Source of the DNA: Bifidobacterium myosotis
GTDB taxonomy: Bacteria; Actinomycetota; Actinomycetes; Actinomycetales; Bifidobacteriaceae
Reading direction: 5' to 3'
Assembly (NCBI RefSeq): GCF_002259745.1
Contig: NZ_MWWW01000022.1
Location: 31,956 to 95,955 of the forward strand
Length of the DNA: 64,000 nt
Positions 47,705-57,415 of the stretch are shown here, in pieces; positions within the stretch are counted from its first letter, which is position 1, and every line of letters starts with the position of its first letter. A program made the translations under genes and the position numbers. The notes under the pieces are model-generated. The model searched no databases and was not told the DNA's origin. It saw only the letters and a program-made list of their open reading frames with translations.

Positions 47705-48814
47705 ATGGCTGAGGAGCGGCTTGAGAAGGCCGGTTTTGTGCGCGTCAGCGAGTCCGGCGACCTGGTGTTTTCCACGAGTGGCCGACAGTTTGCCGTCAGC
47801 GTGGACGATACGTTGGAACGCGCGATCCTCGAGGCCAAACAGATCAAAAGCGAGACGCAACGTATGCCGCAGCCGCATCAGCAATCCACGCTCCCGATTT
47901 CCCAGATTCAGTCGCTCATCCGCGCTGGCGCGGACCCCGCGCGCGTGGCGGAGCGCTACCATCTAAGCGAGACGCTGGTACGCCGGTTCTCCGCAGCCGT
48001 GGAGACCGAAAAGCAGTACGCCATTGAACAGTTCCTGACCGTGCCCGCGCCGAAGGACAGCCGCGTGCGAACCATCAGCGAGCTGGTGGAGCGCACGTTG
48101 GCCTCCGTGTCGATCGGCATGGAGTCGGTGACGTGGAAATCCACGCGCCGCGGGCTTGAACCGTGGCGGATTGTGGCCATCTTCAATTCCGCAGGACGTG
48201 AAATCCACGCCGAATGGACGTGGAACATGCACGACAACTCCGTGGTGTGCCTCAACAACGCCGCCCGCAAGCTGCTCGGCGAGCAGCATCCCGGCTCGCA
48301 CGCCGCGGATTCCGGACTGCAGATCGACAGGGCAGATCTGCCGGGAGACTCCGTGCGCTCCGCACGTATCGAACGTGCGGTGTCCGCATGGGCCGCCCCG
48401 GCCGGCTCCTCGATGGCGACCGGCGCATCGGGAACCCTCTCCGGCACGCCCACCGGCTCGATGCCGCCCATCGACCTGCCCACAACCGGGTCGATTCCGG
48501 CGGTGAATCCGCTCAACAGCGCAACGGCGGCAGGCTCGGCGTCAGTGGGTTCGACGGCAGCCACCTCATCTACATCAGGCACCGTCTCCACCCCGGCCAC
48601 TCTATCCGGCCTCCCATCGACGGGTCAGACCGCAAACGGCGAGTCCGCCACGGCCCCCATCGCCGTCCCCGGCACCGCAATCGCATCCGGCAGCCCGGAC
48701 CCGGAAGCCGAAACGGTCTCAAAAGCCAAGCCCGACGCGCCCGCACGCCCGGCCAAGCGCCGCTCAGGCCGCTCCGCAGTCCCCAGTTGGGACGAAATCC
48801 TCTTCGGCGAATAG
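47705..48814 (+). CDS. sepH: Cell-division regulator SepH (DUF3071)
   Basis: 369 residues. The N-terminal part has a conserved basic HTH-containing DUF3071 domain (SISQIQSLIRAGADPARVAERYHLSETLVRRFSAAVETEKQYAIEQFL). The C-terminal 170 residues are low complexity (Ala/Ser/Pro/Thr/Gly). SepH stimulates FtsZ assembly in actinobacteria. ATG at 47705 is chosen; GTG at 47699 with GGAAAGCGG is an alternative. It converges on the phosphodiesterase at 49082 across a large inverted repeat. Confidence 0.87.
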   Translation: MAEERLEKAGFVRVSESGDLVFSTSGRQFAVSVDDTLERAILEAKQIKSETQRMPQPHQQSTLPISQIQSLIRAGADPARVAERYHLSETLVRRFSAAVETEKQYAIEQFLTVPAPKDSRVRTISELVERTLASVSIGMESVTWKSTRRGLEPWRIVAIFNSAGREIHAEWTWNMHDNSVVCLNNAARKLLGEQHPGSHAADSGLQIDRADLPGDSVRSARIERAVSAWAAPAGSSMATGASGTLSGTPTGSMPPIDLPTTGSIPAVNPLNSATAAGSASVGSTAATSSTSGTVSTPATLSGLPSTGQTANGESATAPIAVPGTAIASGSPDPEAETVSKAKPDAPARPAKRRSGRSAVPSWDEILFGE

Positions 48815-48890
48815 AAACAGCCCGCACCACGCGGACAGCCAGATTCGCCATCACGAGCCGTGTGCGGGTACGGACAACCGCAACCACGAG

Positions 48891-48977
48891 CTGTGGGGGT
48901 TTGGTGCATGACGCCCGACCGTAGACTCGGCCGAGCGGCCTTGAGCGTGTCGGGCGTCATGCACCAAACCCCCACAG
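48891..48977. repeat. Perfect 28-bp inverted repeat with 31-nt loop
   Basis: The left arm (48891-48918, beginning CTGTGGGGGTTTGGTGC) is exactly complementary to the right arm (48950-48977). It lies between two convergent genes, sepH and the phosphodiesterase, with no long T-run. Imperfect direct repeats (CACGAGC-GTG) flank its left side. It may act as a bidirectional terminator or be a small mobile repeat. Confidence 0.85.
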
Positions 48978-49081
48978 CGTCAGACCACAACATCAGACCG
49001 TAACGATAACCCCAACATCAGCACGCAAAAATCCGCACGAAACCCTAGAGTCACGCAATCCCGGATTACGCAACCCCAAAT

Positions 49082-50449
49082 TCACGCAACGTCGATCAGG
49101 CACGGGATATCCATCTCCAGCATGGTCTGCGAACCGTGCACGCTCGGCAGATGCGTGGCCTTGTCCGACTGGGTGCGCGAATCCACAAACGTGGCGGCGC
49201 CGGCGGCCTGTACGATCACGTCGCCGATCATCGGACGGACGCGGTCGGCCACCGGTCCGAACAGCCCATCCGCAATAGCCTCGTCGCGCGTGCGCACCAA
49301 AGCCGACTCCCCCAGGCGTGACCGCCATCGGCCGGCGATGGTCTCGGCGCTTTCGCCGTCGGCCGCGTACAGCATCAGCGAGCGTGGCTCGCCGCCCACC
49401 AGCGCCACACCCCGGCTGAGTTCGGGCTCGTCGGCGATGTCCACCCGCCGGTCCGGGTCCGTCTGCACCATGCCGTGATCGGCCACGATCACGATGAGCG
49501 TGCCCGCGGGAGCGTTGCGTCGCAGCAGGGCGAGCTGCGCGTCGATGTGTTCGAACGTGGCCACCCAGTTCTCGGAATCCCAACCGTGATTGTGCCCCAC
49601 TTTGTCCGCGTCGCGGATATAGAGGTAGGTCAGGCCCGGCTCGCGCGCGGCACGGGCGGCGGCGAGCACGCGGTCGCGCGGGGTCACGCCGGCACGGTAG
49701 TCGCTGCCGCGCAGGGCCGCCTCGGTCAGGGGCGAGCCGGCGAACTTGGGTAATCCGGAGCTGGTGACGCGCACGCCCTGGGCCGCGAGCAGTTCGAACA
49801 CCGTCGGCTCGCGTTGCAGGTCCCGTGGGTCGATCATGGGCGGGACGGGGACGTGTGGATTGGCGGGTTTGGGGGCGAGCGCGTCCTTGAACTGAATAAG
49901 CTGGATGAGTTTGCCGCTTGCAGGTTCGAGCTGCGTGTAGCCGGCCATGCCGGTCAGTCCCGGGCAGGTGCCGGTGCCGAATGAGGCCATCGCGGCCACG
50001 GTGGTGCTGGGCGCGCATGTGGCGATGGGACGCTGGTTGGCGGGCTCGTTCATCAGCGAGCGCAGATAGGGCGCGTGCCCCAGTCGCATGGCGAGGTTCC
50101 AGTAGCCGAGGCCGTCCACGAGCACCACGACGGCGGATGACGCGTCCGGCAGACCGAGGGCGCGCTGGCATGCCTTGGGGTCGGCGTGTACCGCGGTGGG
50201 CGTCGGATGCCCGATCGCGCTGGACAGGGCGGGCAGTACGGCGGACAGGTGCAACGCTCCCCCGCGCTCGCTCCCGCTGCCGCTCTCGTGCGCGTTCGCG
50301 TGGGTCTCCCGGTGACCATCAACGGCGTCCCCGTGGCCATCGGCGGTCCGGCCCGGCAAGGCATCCCCGTAGGTCGCGGTGGGCACCAGTCGCAGCAGTT
50401 CGTCCATATCCGGCGTCTCAACATTCATAGTTGTCCATTCAAGTCGCAC
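49082..50449 (-). CDS. Alkaline-phosphatase-superfamily nucleotide pyrophosphatase/phosphodiesterase
   Basis: About 455 residues. The nucleophile region [15 protein letters not shown] and [10 protein letters not shown], with metal-ligand motifs [12 protein letters not shown] and [10 protein letters not shown], are those of type I phosphodiesterase/nucleotide pyrophosphatases. No signal peptide is evident. GTG at 50449 has GAGG; ATG at 50428 is possible. Divergent from the topoisomerase gene. The substrate is unknown. Confidence 0.83.
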   Translation of the reverse strand: MRLEWTTMNVETPDMDELLRLVPTATYGDALPGRTADGHGDAVDGHRETHANAHESGSGSERGGALHLSAVLPALSSAIGHPTPTAVHADPKACQRALGLPDASSAVVVLVDGLGYWNLAMRLGHAPYLRSLMNEPANQRPIATCAPSTTVAAMASFGTGTCPGLTGMAGYTQLEPASGKLIQLIQFKDALAPKPANPHVPVPPMIDPRDLQREPTVFELLAAQGVRVTSSGLPKFAGSPLTEAALRGSDYRAGVTPRDRVLAAARAAREPGLTYLYIRDADKVGHNHGWDSENWVATFEHIDAQLALLRRNAPAGTLIVIVADHGMVQTDPDRRVDIADEPELSRGVALVGGEPRSLMLYAADGESAETIAGRWRSRLGESALVRTRDEAIADGLFGPVADRVRPMIGDVIVQAAGAATFVDSRTQSDKATHLPSVHGSQTMLEMDIPCLIDVA

Positions 50450-50499
50450 CCCCCAACCTCACGGGTCGCCCCGGGAATCGCGCGTTCCACCGAATCGGC

Positions 50500-50528
50500 T
50501 AATATGGTGCGAGTTTGAAAGGGGTTCC
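50500..50528 (+). promoter_or_regulatory. Probable promoter of the topoisomerase gene
   Basis: TAATAT (50500-50505) is a likely -10 in the short divergent region, with GAAAGG as the ribosome binding site before the ATG at 50529. Confidence 0.4.
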
Positions 50529-53288
50529 ATGGCATCACACCGCAAACCTTCCGTGCAGTCCTACGATCCGCGCACGGTCAAGGAGCATATCGTCGAGACG
50601 CCGTTGAACGAGGAGATGAGCAAGTCCTTCCTCGAGTATGCGTATTCGGTGATCTACGCTAGAGCCCTGCCCGATGCGCGCGACGGCATGAAGCCGGTGC
50701 AGCGCCGCATCGTCTATCAGATGGGCCAAATGAACCTCAATCCGGACCGTCCGTACATGAAGTCGGCCCGCGTAGTGGGCGAGGTGATGGGCAAGCTGCA
50801 CCCGCACGGCGATTCGGCGATCTACGAGGCCATGGTGCGACTGGCCCAGCCGTTCGCCATGCGCCTGCCGCTCGTCGATGGCCACGGCAACTTCGGTTCG
50901 CTCGACGACGGTCCTGCAGCATCCCGTTACACCGAGGCGCGACTCGCCCCGGCGGCGCTCGGCATGAACGCGGATATCGACGAGGACACGGTCGACTTCA
51001 CGCCGAACTACGACAACAAGCTCAAGGAGCCGACCGTACTGCCCTCCGCCATCCCGAACCTCCTGGTCAACGGCGGCTCGGGCATCGCCGTGGGCATGGC
51101 CACGAACCTCGCCACCCACAATCTCGGCGAGGTGGTGAACGCCGCGAAGTTCCTCATGGATCATCCGGACGCCACGCTCGAACAGCTGATGCGCTACGTG
51201 CCCGGCCCCGATTGGCCGACCGGCGGCACGATCATCGGACGCGACGGCATCCGCGAGGCCTACGAGACCGGGCGCGGCACGCTCACCACACGGGCGGCCA
51301 CGCACATCGAGCACGTCACCGCCCGTAAGCAGGCGATTGTGGTGACCGAGCTGCCCTACATGGTGGGCCCGGAAAAAGTGATCGAACGTATCTCGGACGG
51401 CGTCAAAAGCCGCAAGCTGGAGGGCATCTCCGGCGCGTTCGACCTGACCGACCGTCATAACGGCACGCGTCTGGTCATCGAGATCAAGACCGGGTTCGAC
51501 CCGCACGCCGTGCTGGTGCAGCTGTTCAAGCACACGCCGCTGCAGGACAACTTCGCCATGAACAACGTGGCGCTGGTGGGCGGCCGGCCCCACACGATGG
51601 GCTTGAAGGAGATGCTGCAGGTGTGGATCGACCACCGTCGCGTGGTGATCCGGCGCCGCAGCGAATTCCGCAAGAAGAAGGCGCAGGAGCGGCTGCATCT
51701 GGTCGAGGGCCTGCTGCTGGCCATGCTCGACATCGACGAGGTGATCCAGGTGATCCGCACCTCCGATGACGCCGACGCCGCCAAGACCCGGTTGATGGCC
51801 GTCTTCGACCTGGACGAGGTGCAGGCCCAGTACATCCTCGACCTGCGTCTGCGCCGATTGACCAAGATGAACCGTATCGAGCTCGAAGCCGAACGCGACG
51901 ACCTGAAGAAGAGCATCGAGGAGCTCACCCGTATTCTGGCGTCCGCCGAGGCGCTGGACCGCGTGGTCACCGATGAGATGGATCAGGCCGTGGCCAAGTG
52001 GGGCACGCCACGGCGCACGATCCTGCTGGACGCGAATCCGGACGGCACGCTGACCCCGGTGGTGGCGCAGGGCGCCGGCACCTCGGCCACCGCATCCCGT
52101 ACGGCGCTCGAGGCCGCGAAGGCGGCGGCCACGATCTCCTCCGCGGCCGCGGATGTGGAGGCCGCCGCTGCCGCCGCGAAGAAGAGCGGCGAAGCCGATG
52201 CGCTGACCGGAGCGCTCAAGATTGAGGACGAACCGTGCGTGGTGATGATGAGCGCCACCGGTCTGATCGCCCGCACCACGCCGAGCGCGATGGATGTGTT
52301 CCATGCCCGGTCCGCCTCCGATGCGCGCGTGCGCGACGACCAGATCACCACGATCTTCCCCACGTCCACGCAGGCCACGTACGCCCTCATCACCTCGGCG
52401 GGACGTCTGGTGCTGGCCCATGTGGTCGATCTGCCGGCATTGCCCGCCTCGGACACGCTGTCGCTCAAGGGCGGGGTCAAGGCCGACGAGCTGATCGGCA
52501 TGACCGAATCGACCGATCCGATTCCGGACGAACGCGTGGTCACGGCGATCGCCATGGAACGGCCGTCCGACGGCAAGGCCGCGGACGAAGCAGCGGAGAA
52601 CGTGAAAGCCGGCACCGACGGCGACGCCAATGCCGCGGACGCCCAGGATGCGCCACTGCCGTCGCTGGCCATCGGCACCCGTAACGGCGTGGTCAAACGC
52701 TGGAACCGCGAGGCGCCCACCACGATGGATTCGTGGCCGGTCATCGACCTGAAGGACGGCGACGAAGTGGTGTTCGCGGCCGTGGCCGAGGACGACGACC
52801 GTCTGGTGTTCGTCTCCTCCGATTCCTCGCTGCTCACCTTCGATGCGAGGAACGTGCGTCCGCAGGGCCGCACCGCCGGTGGCATGGCCGGCATCAAGCT
52901 GGCCGCAGGCGCGCGCGTCATGGCGTTCAACGTGGTGCCCGCCGGCAAGGTGGCGTGGACGTACGAGGAGGGCGAAAACGGATTGTCGTCGGGCTCCGGC
53001 GCGGTGGTGCTCACCGTCGCCGGCGACGCGGACGCACTGCCCGGCACCGAAAACGGCGCCGCCAAGGTAACCCCGTTGGAGATGTACCCCACCAAGGGCC
53101 GCGCCACGGGCGGCGTACGTTCGCAGCGCTTCCTCAAGGGCCAGAACACGCTGATTCTCGCATGGGTGGGCCTGTACCCGCTCAGGGCCTCGGCCTCCTC
53201 CGGCACACCGGTGGAACTGCCGAAGCCGGATATGCGCCGTGACGGTTCGGGCGTGGATCTCGCCGCACCGGTCGCCTTCATCGGCTGA
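50529..53288 (+). CDS. parC: Type IIA topoisomerase subunit A (topoisomerase IV ParC-like)
   Basis: 919 residues. The cleavage-religation domain has the catalytic Tyr in [11 protein letters not shown] and the quinolone region [12 protein letters not shown] with Ser intact. An Ala-rich insert ([29 protein letters not shown]) joins it to the C-terminal beta-pinwheel. The canonical GyrA box QRRGGKG is not seen ([16 protein letters not shown] instead), which favours a decatenase (ParC) over gyrase. The partner subunit is not in the window. A hairpin at 53302-53350 follows. Confidence 0.88.
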   Translation: MASHRKPSVQSYDPRTVKEHIVETPLNEEMSKSFLEYAYSVIYARALPDARDGMKPVQRRIVYQMGQMNLNPDRPYMKSARVVGEVMGKLHPHGDSAIYEAMVRLAQPFAMRLPLVDGHGNFGSLDDGPAASRYTEARLAPAALGMNADIDEDTVDFTPNYDNKLKEPTVLPSAIPNLLVNGGSGIAVGMATNLATHNLGEVVNAAKFLMDHPDATLEQLMRYVPGPDWPTGGTIIGRDGIREAYETGRGTLTTRAATHIEHVTARKQAIVVTELPYMVGPEKVIERISDGVKSRKLEGISGAFDLTDRHNGTRLVIEIKTGFDPHAVLVQLFKHTPLQDNFAMNNVALVGGRPHTMGLKEMLQVWIDHRRVVIRRRSEFRKKKAQERLHLVEGLLLAMLDIDEVIQVIRTSDDADAAKTRLMAVFDLDEVQAQYILDLRLRRLTKMNRIELEAERDDLKKSIEELTRILASAEALDRVVTDEMDQAVAKWGTPRRTILLDANPDGTLTPVVAQGAGTSATASRTALEAAKAAATISSAAADVEAAAAAAKKSGEADALTGALKIEDEPCVVMMSATGLIARTTPSAMDVFHARSASDARVRDDQITTIFPTSTQATYALITSAGRLVLAHVVDLPALPASDTLSLKGGVKADELIGMTESTDPIPDERVVTAIAMERPSDGKAADEAAENVKAGTDGDANAADAQDAPLPSLAIGTRNGVVKRWNREAPTTMDSWPVIDLKDGDEVVFAAVAEDDDRLVFVSSDSSLLTFDARNVRPQGRTAGGMAGIKLAAGARVMAFNVVPAGKVAWTYEEGENGLSSGSGAVVLTVAGDADALPGTENGAAKVTPLEMYPTKGRATGGVRSQRFLKGQNTLILAWVGLYPLRASASSGTPVELPKPDMRRDGSGVDLAAPVAFIG

Positions 53289-53301
53289 TCGCGCTCGCGT
53301 T

Positions 53302-53350
53302 GTTGCGGGGAGCGGGGCAGGCTGCTGTTCGGCTCCCCACTCCCCGCAAC
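53302..53350 (+). terminator. Hairpin after the topoisomerase gene
   Basis: GTTGCGGGGA (53302-53311) pairs with TCCCCGCAAC (53341-53350), with further pairing inside. There is no T-run, so termination is likely but not certain. Confidence 0.6.
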
Positions 53351-53500
53351 GGTTCGGGCTGATATATGGGAATGGGCGGGCAAGCGGCCGTTCCGTTCAT
53401 TGCATGCCCATGCTTCTCCCTGCCGTCGGTCTCCCGACACCATTGACAGGGAGATTCCCTACATGCCCGGGCCTACACTGGAGTATCGAGGAGGTGTGCG

Positions 53501-54421
53501 ATGAAGCTGTTGGTCGCCGCGTCGAATGAACCGTTGGCCCGCGCCATACGGGGGACCCTGCTGGGTGCGCATCATGAGGCCAATCAGGTCGGCACTGCCG
53601 ATGCCGTGCTCGAGGCACTGAACGAGGACTCCTACAACGGGGTGGTGCTGGACGAGGATCTGGTGGACTCCCCCGCCAATGCCCTCATCGCCTCCATCCG
53701 CGACGTGCAGCCATCCGTGAAGATCCTGCTGCTCACCTCGACGCCGTTGAGCAAGGCGACGGGCGCGGGCAACCGCTGGCGCGCGCTGCCCGATGAATAC
53801 GAGCCAATCAAGCCCGCCGGATATGCAGACGAAACCGGCGCCGCGGCCGCCAGCCAGCGCAACGAGGACGGTACGGCGATGGCCACGGGCGCAGTGGACG
53901 CGTCGGCGCCCGCAGGAGTGAGTACAGCTACCGCCGCGCTCACGAATCCCACACAATCATTATCCTCGTCGAACGCGGAACCCCTGCCGGCATCAGACGG
54001 GGAAGCCGACCCCGTAAAGGCCCCTGCGACTTCCGGCGCGATGCCGGGCAATCAGCCGGACGCCGTGTTGCGCAAGCCGTTCTCGGACACGGAGCTGCTC
54101 TCCTACATGGCGATGCTGTCCGCCGGCTCGCCCACGATGATCATCCGCGGCAACCTCACGCTGGACACCACCAACCGCAAGGCGTACTACGCCTCCACAC
54201 ATTCGCCGGTCACATTGTCACGGCTGGAATACAGCCTGCTGGAGGCGCTGGTGAAGGCCAACGGCGAATTCGTGAACACCCGTGAGCTGGTCAAACTCGT
54301 GGGCGGCCCGTTCTTCGAGCAGCAGGGACTGCTGCGCAACGCGCTGTACACCCTGGACAAGAAGCTCACCAAGGCCGGTCTCATCATGACCCAGCGCGGC
54401 TCCAACTGGCGCATCCGCTAG
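53501..54421 (+). CDS. Atypical OmpR/PhoB-type response regulator
   Basis: 306 residues. The receiver starts MKLLVAASNEPLARAI, where the acidic pair that binds Mg in true receivers is replaced by Ala-Ser; the phospho-acceptor position (Asp51 in VVLDEDLVD) and a later KPF (about 192) are present. About 100 residues of low-complexity Ala/Ser/Thr/Gly sequence are inserted between them. The C-terminal winged helix (PVTLSRLEYSLLEALVKANGEFVNTRELVKLV) is typical. No histidine kinase is adjacent. It may act without phosphorylation. Confidence 0.83.
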   Translation: MKLLVAASNEPLARAIRGTLLGAHHEANQVGTADAVLEALNEDSYNGVVLDEDLVDSPANALIASIRDVQPSVKILLLTSTPLSKATGAGNRWRALPDEYEPIKPAGYADETGAAAASQRNEDGTAMATGAVDASAPAGVSTATAALTNPTQSLSSSNAEPLPASDGEADPVKAPATSGAMPGNQPDAVLRKPFSDTELLSYMAMLSAGSPTMIIRGNLTLDTTNRKAYYASTHSPVTLSRLEYSLLEALVKANGEFVNTRELVKLVGGPFFEQQGLLRNALYTLDKKLTKAGLIMTQRGSNWRIR

Positions 54422-54501
54422 TGTTCTGCGTCATTACATACCCTGTGTTTCCATGTCCGCGCAGGGCATATGCGCCCTTTGGCATCCCGCAGCTGTCCCA
54501 C

Positions 54502-54640
54502 GGTGTAGGGATTCGCCCATGATGTAGGGAACTTCCCATGGTGTAGGGAGCGGTTTTTCACTTTTCGCGGAATTCCGCCATTTTGCATCCCTACACCATG
54601 GGCAAATCCCTACATCATGGGAAGTTCCCTACATCATGGG
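54502..54640. repeat. Inverted array of 19-bp iterons (3 + 3)
   Basis: GTAGGGA occurs at 54505, 54524 and 54543 (19-bp period). Its complement TCCCTAC occurs at 54588, 54607 and 54626, also at 19 bp. Each unit has the form GTAGGGAnnnnCCCATGRT, itself a partial dyad. The two arms pair over about 45 bp around a centre near 54568. The array lies between the response regulator and the membrane-protein/ABC cluster. It looks like a cooperative operator or a nucleoid-type site. Confidence 0.8.
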
Positions 54641-54703
54641 GGTCCTTGCGGCTCGCAACATCCCCATGGGGGCTTTACTTCACCGACACGCAACTTGTTG
54701 CCA

Positions 54704-54742
54704 TACCGGAAAGTGGTATTGTTTTCCGTAGCGGAAAGTGGT
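54704..54742 (+). promoter_or_regulatory. CGGAAAGTGGT operator pair before the membrane-protein gene
   Basis: CGGAAAGTGGT is repeated at 54707 and 54732 (25-bp spacing). The second lies in the palindrome TTTCCGTAGCGGAAA (54723-54737), and the first in TACC...GGTA. It is 60-100 bp upstream of the first gene of the cluster and is a likely target of the winged-helix regulator encoded there. Confidence 0.5.
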
Positions 54743-54801
54743 TTGGCCGCGGCGCACTCCGCGTTCCGGCCTCCAGCCCGGTCCTGCATAAGGAGGTCAT
54801 C

Positions 54802-55518
54802 GTGACGGATATACGGCATACGCGGTCGAACGCCGACGACGCACCACACGATCTACGGCAGAGTCGGCAACCGCAGCAACACCAATCCGATGCGCGACAC
54901 ACATCGCAAATCACGCCAGCACCAGCATCTTCACCGGCATCGAACATGCCGACCGTGTCCGATGCGCCGGCCGCCTTGGATGTGCTGAGCGCCCTGGACA
55001 CGGATCGGGCGCGGCTCGCCTCCGACTATTACGAGAGAAACCGCGTCCCGACCGTCATATGGGTGACGGTGATATATGGCATGATCACCCTGACGTATTG
55101 GCTGATTCCACAGGTGTTTCTCAACCGGTTCCATCAGCCGGGCAATCCCGCATGGCTCCTGTTCGCATTGCTGGCGGTCTCCGTGCTGTTGGTCTACGCG
55201 ATGATGATGTTCACCTGCCACATGCAGGGCGTTGCCATCCAATGGCTTCCCCCACGGCCTGTGATGAAGAGCCGGCGGTTCCGAATCATCCTCGCCGTAC
55301 ATGCCATCGCCAATTTCATCCCGGCAGCCGTCGCCCTAGCGGTGGGCTATGCCACGAACGCCTGGTGGTCGGCCGTTGCGGTCACGGCAGTGGGTGCCGC
55401 ATTCAACGGTTTCATGGAGCATCTTGAACTCAGCGAGACCATCCGCGCACTCAGGCAACGCACGACTCCCATCGGTGAACCCACCAGCGACGGGGAGACA
55501 CATCATGGCGTCGGATGA
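54802..55518 (+). CDS. Four-helix membrane protein, first gene of the regulator/ABC cluster
   Basis: 238 residues. About 75 disordered residues (Gln/Asp/Ala/Pro) are followed by four membrane helices (VIWVTVIYGMITLTYWLIPQVF; WLLFALLAVSVLLVYAMMMFTC; IILAVHAIANFIPAAVALAVGYA; WWSAVAVTAVGAAFNGFM). GTG at 54802 follows AGGAGG at ideal distance. The stop overlaps the winged-helix gene by 14 bp. It resembles the small membrane proteins often paired with such regulators; no function is known. Confidence 0.8.
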   Translation: MTDIRHTRSNADDAPHDLRQSRQPQQHQSDARHTSQITPAPASSPASNMPTVSDAPAALDVLSALDTDRARLASDYYERNRVPTVIWVTVIYGMITLTYWLIPQVFLNRFHQPGNPAWLLFALLAVSVLLVYAMMMFTCHMQGVAIQWLPPRPVMKSRRFRIILAVHAIANFIPAAVALAVGYATNAWWSAVAVTAVGAAFNGFMEHLELSETIRALRQRTTPIGEPTSDGETHHGVG

Positions 55519-55816
55519 TCCAGAACCAATCTTCAACGAGGTAATCCACGCCCCGGTGCGGCTGCGCATCTGCGGACTGCTGGACACCTACGGCGCCCTG
55601 CGGTTCGATGTGCTGCGCGACACGCTTGGCATCAGCGACGCCACCTGCTCCAAGCATCTAAAGACACTCGCCGACCACGGTTACGTGCAATTGGACAAGA
55701 AGGCCGATGAGGGTGGCAAGGCGTACAAGGTCACATGGGTCAAGTTGACCAGCGGGGGCGGGTCCGCGTTCCGGTCGCATGTGGCAGCGTTGAGGCAGAT
55801 CGTCGCCGGGCAATAG
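55505..55816 (+). CDS. Winged-helix transcriptional regulator (ArsR-like)
   Basis: 103 residues. A single wHTH domain (HAPVRLRICGLLDTYGALRFDVLRDTLGISDATCSKHLKTLADHGYVQLDKK) that probably represses its own operon. ATG at 55505 is preceded by GGGGAGA. It overlaps the membrane-protein gene, so the two form one transcript, followed after 213 bp by the ABC transporter genes. A GAAACCGCGGTTTC palindrome (55942-55955) in that gap may be its operator. Confidence 0.85.
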   Translation: MASDDPEPIFNEVIHAPVRLRICGLLDTYGALRFDVLRDTLGISDATCSKHLKTLADHGYVQLDKKADEGGKAYKVTWVKLTSGGGSAFRSHVAALRQIVAGQ

Positions 55817-55941
55817 ACCGCCGATAACCGCCAATAGCCACCAAGCCATAGCCGTCGCCCCACATCCGCCACAGCGGCCGCGGGATTCGCACAGTTCGCC
55901 AACCCAATATCACACACCATCGCCCGGCGTAAGCCATACCT

Positions 55942-55955
55942 GAAACCGCGGTTTC
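55942..55955. promoter_or_regulatory. Palindrome GAAACCGCGGTTTC before the ABC genes
   Basis: A perfect 14-bp palindrome with further imperfect outer pairing (CCATAC...ATGG), 75 bp upstream of the ABC gene start. It is a candidate operator. Confidence 0.45.
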
Positions 55956-56029
55956 GCGCATGGTCTGGCGTGAGCATACCCGAAATCAACTTTCCGGCAT
56001 CACCGGCCAATCCACGAATCGAGGCTCAT

Positions 56030-57415
56030 ATGAAGGCCGTCCTGTACAAGGATCTGCAGCAGATCCGGCATAACACGGCGATGCTCATCACCGCCGTCAT
56101 CGCCATCGTGGCACCCCTCTCGCTGATCGCCACCATCACCCCGCTGGCCATGGGCCCTGACATGGCCGGAGTGATGCTGCGTTTCGCCGTCGCATCGTTC
56201 ACGATGGGCCTGGCACCGACACTGGCGCTCGACGCGATCCGCAGCGACTTCGTCAACGGCACCATCGTTTCAGTACGCGCCTGCGGACGTCCGTTCCGGC
56301 AGTATCTCGCAGCGCAACTGGCGTACGCCGTAGTCCCTATCACCGTACTGTCCGCGGCGCTGATGGGGTTCGCGTTCCTCGACGCTCCCGCACTCCGCCC
56401 GACCATCGCGGGGCCGCAGGGCGTCGCGTTGACCGTCACGCCGACACTCGCCGCGCTGGCGCTGTACCTGTGGTCGATATTCATCAAGGGAAAGGCAATG
56501 ATCATGACCACTACCACACTCGATTCCATCGCCGAGACGACGTCCGCGGCATCTGCCCCCGTGACTTCTGATTCGGCGGTATCCCCGCTCACGGCCTCCG
56601 ATTCCGCGGCCTCCGGCATGCCCTCCGCATCAGGAACGGCCGCGGTGGCACCCACAGGCCCGACCCCGCTCGCCATCCGCGTCACGGACATGACGTTCGG
56701 ATACAGGCGTCGCAAACCCGTACTCGAGCACATCGACCTCGATGTGCCGGCCGGTCAGTCATTGGGCATTCTCGGCTACAACGGCGTGGGCAAGACCACC
56801 CTGTTCGGCGTGATCACCGGACTGCTGCGCCCGCAGACGGGATCCGCGACCATCAACGAGGCCGTATTCCATTCCATGCGCGAGGTGTTCCAGCTCACCG
56901 ATTCGGGCAATCTCTCCCCCACGATGACCATCCGCGAGAATCTCAGGTTCCGTTCGATGCTGTACGCCACGCATGACGACCAGCATCCGCTTGACCTGAA
57001 GCACCTTGACCGACTGCCGATGGTCCGCGCGTTCGAACTCGGCGAGCATCTCGACAAGAAGGTCAAGGATCTTTCCAGCGGATTGAGGAAGCGTGCGGGC
57101 ATCATGGCCGGCATGCTGTTCGATCCCCGGCTCATCCTGCTGGACGAGCCGACCAACGCGGTCGATCCGGTCACCCGGCAGCTCCTCATCGATCTGATGC
57201 GGCAGCTCAAGGCGGATGGACGCACGATACTGACCATCACGCATGACCTCGACTACTGCTGGGAGGTCGCCGACCGTGTGATCGTTCTGGATGACAAGCG
57301 TGTGGTCAAAGATTGCCTGCTCGCCGACTTCGGCGATATCGACGCCTTCCGGCAAGCGGCCACGCTCGGCCGCGAGCGCGATCATGTGGACTTCGGATTG
57401 GGAGGTGCGCGATGA
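56030..57415 (+). CDS. ABC transporter: truncated permease fused to ATPase
   Basis: 461 residues. Residues 1-155 are an ABC-2-like permease part with four helices (MKAVLYKDLQQIRHNTAML...). A linker rich in Ser/Ala/Thr follows (about 157-212). From about 214 it is a complete ATPase: Walker A LGYNGVGKTTLFG, signature LSSGLRKRAG, Walker B LILLDEPTNAVDP, and H-loop ITHD. ATG at 56030 has GAGG; an internal ATG at 56498 follows GGGAAAGG and could start the ATPase alone. The permease part is shorter than the family (six helices expected), which suggests an in-frame deletion or fusion. The next gene overlaps by 4 nt (ATGA). Confidence 0.82.
   Translation: MKAVLYKDLQQIRHNTAMLITAVIAIVAPLSLIATITPLAMGPDMAGVMLRFAVASFTMGLAPTLALDAIRSDFVNGTIVSVRACGRPFRQYLAAQLAYAVVPITVLSAALMGFAFLDAPALRPTIAGPQGVALTVTPTLAALALYLWSIFIKGKAMIMTTTTLDSIAETTSAASAPVTSDSAVSPLTASDSAASGMPSASGTAAVAPTGPTPLAIRVTDMTFGYRRRKPVLEHIDLDVPAGQSLGILGYNGVGKTTLFGVITGLLRPQTGSATINEAVFHSMREVFQLTDSGNLSPTMTIRENLRFRSMLYATHDDQHPLDLKHLDRLPMVRAFELGEHLDKKVKDLSSGLRKRAGIMAGMLFDPRLILLDEPTNAVDPVTRQLLIDLMRQLKADGRTILTITHDLDYCWEVADRVIVLDDKRVVKDCLLADFGDIDAFRQAATLGRERDHVDFGLGGAR

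Noticed and set aside
50535..52421. A 628-codon frame antisense to the topoisomerase gene
   Set aside because: Shadow of a well-conserved gene.
54502..54640. CRISPR array
   Set aside because: The 19-bp units are contiguous and inverted, without unique spacers or cas genes.
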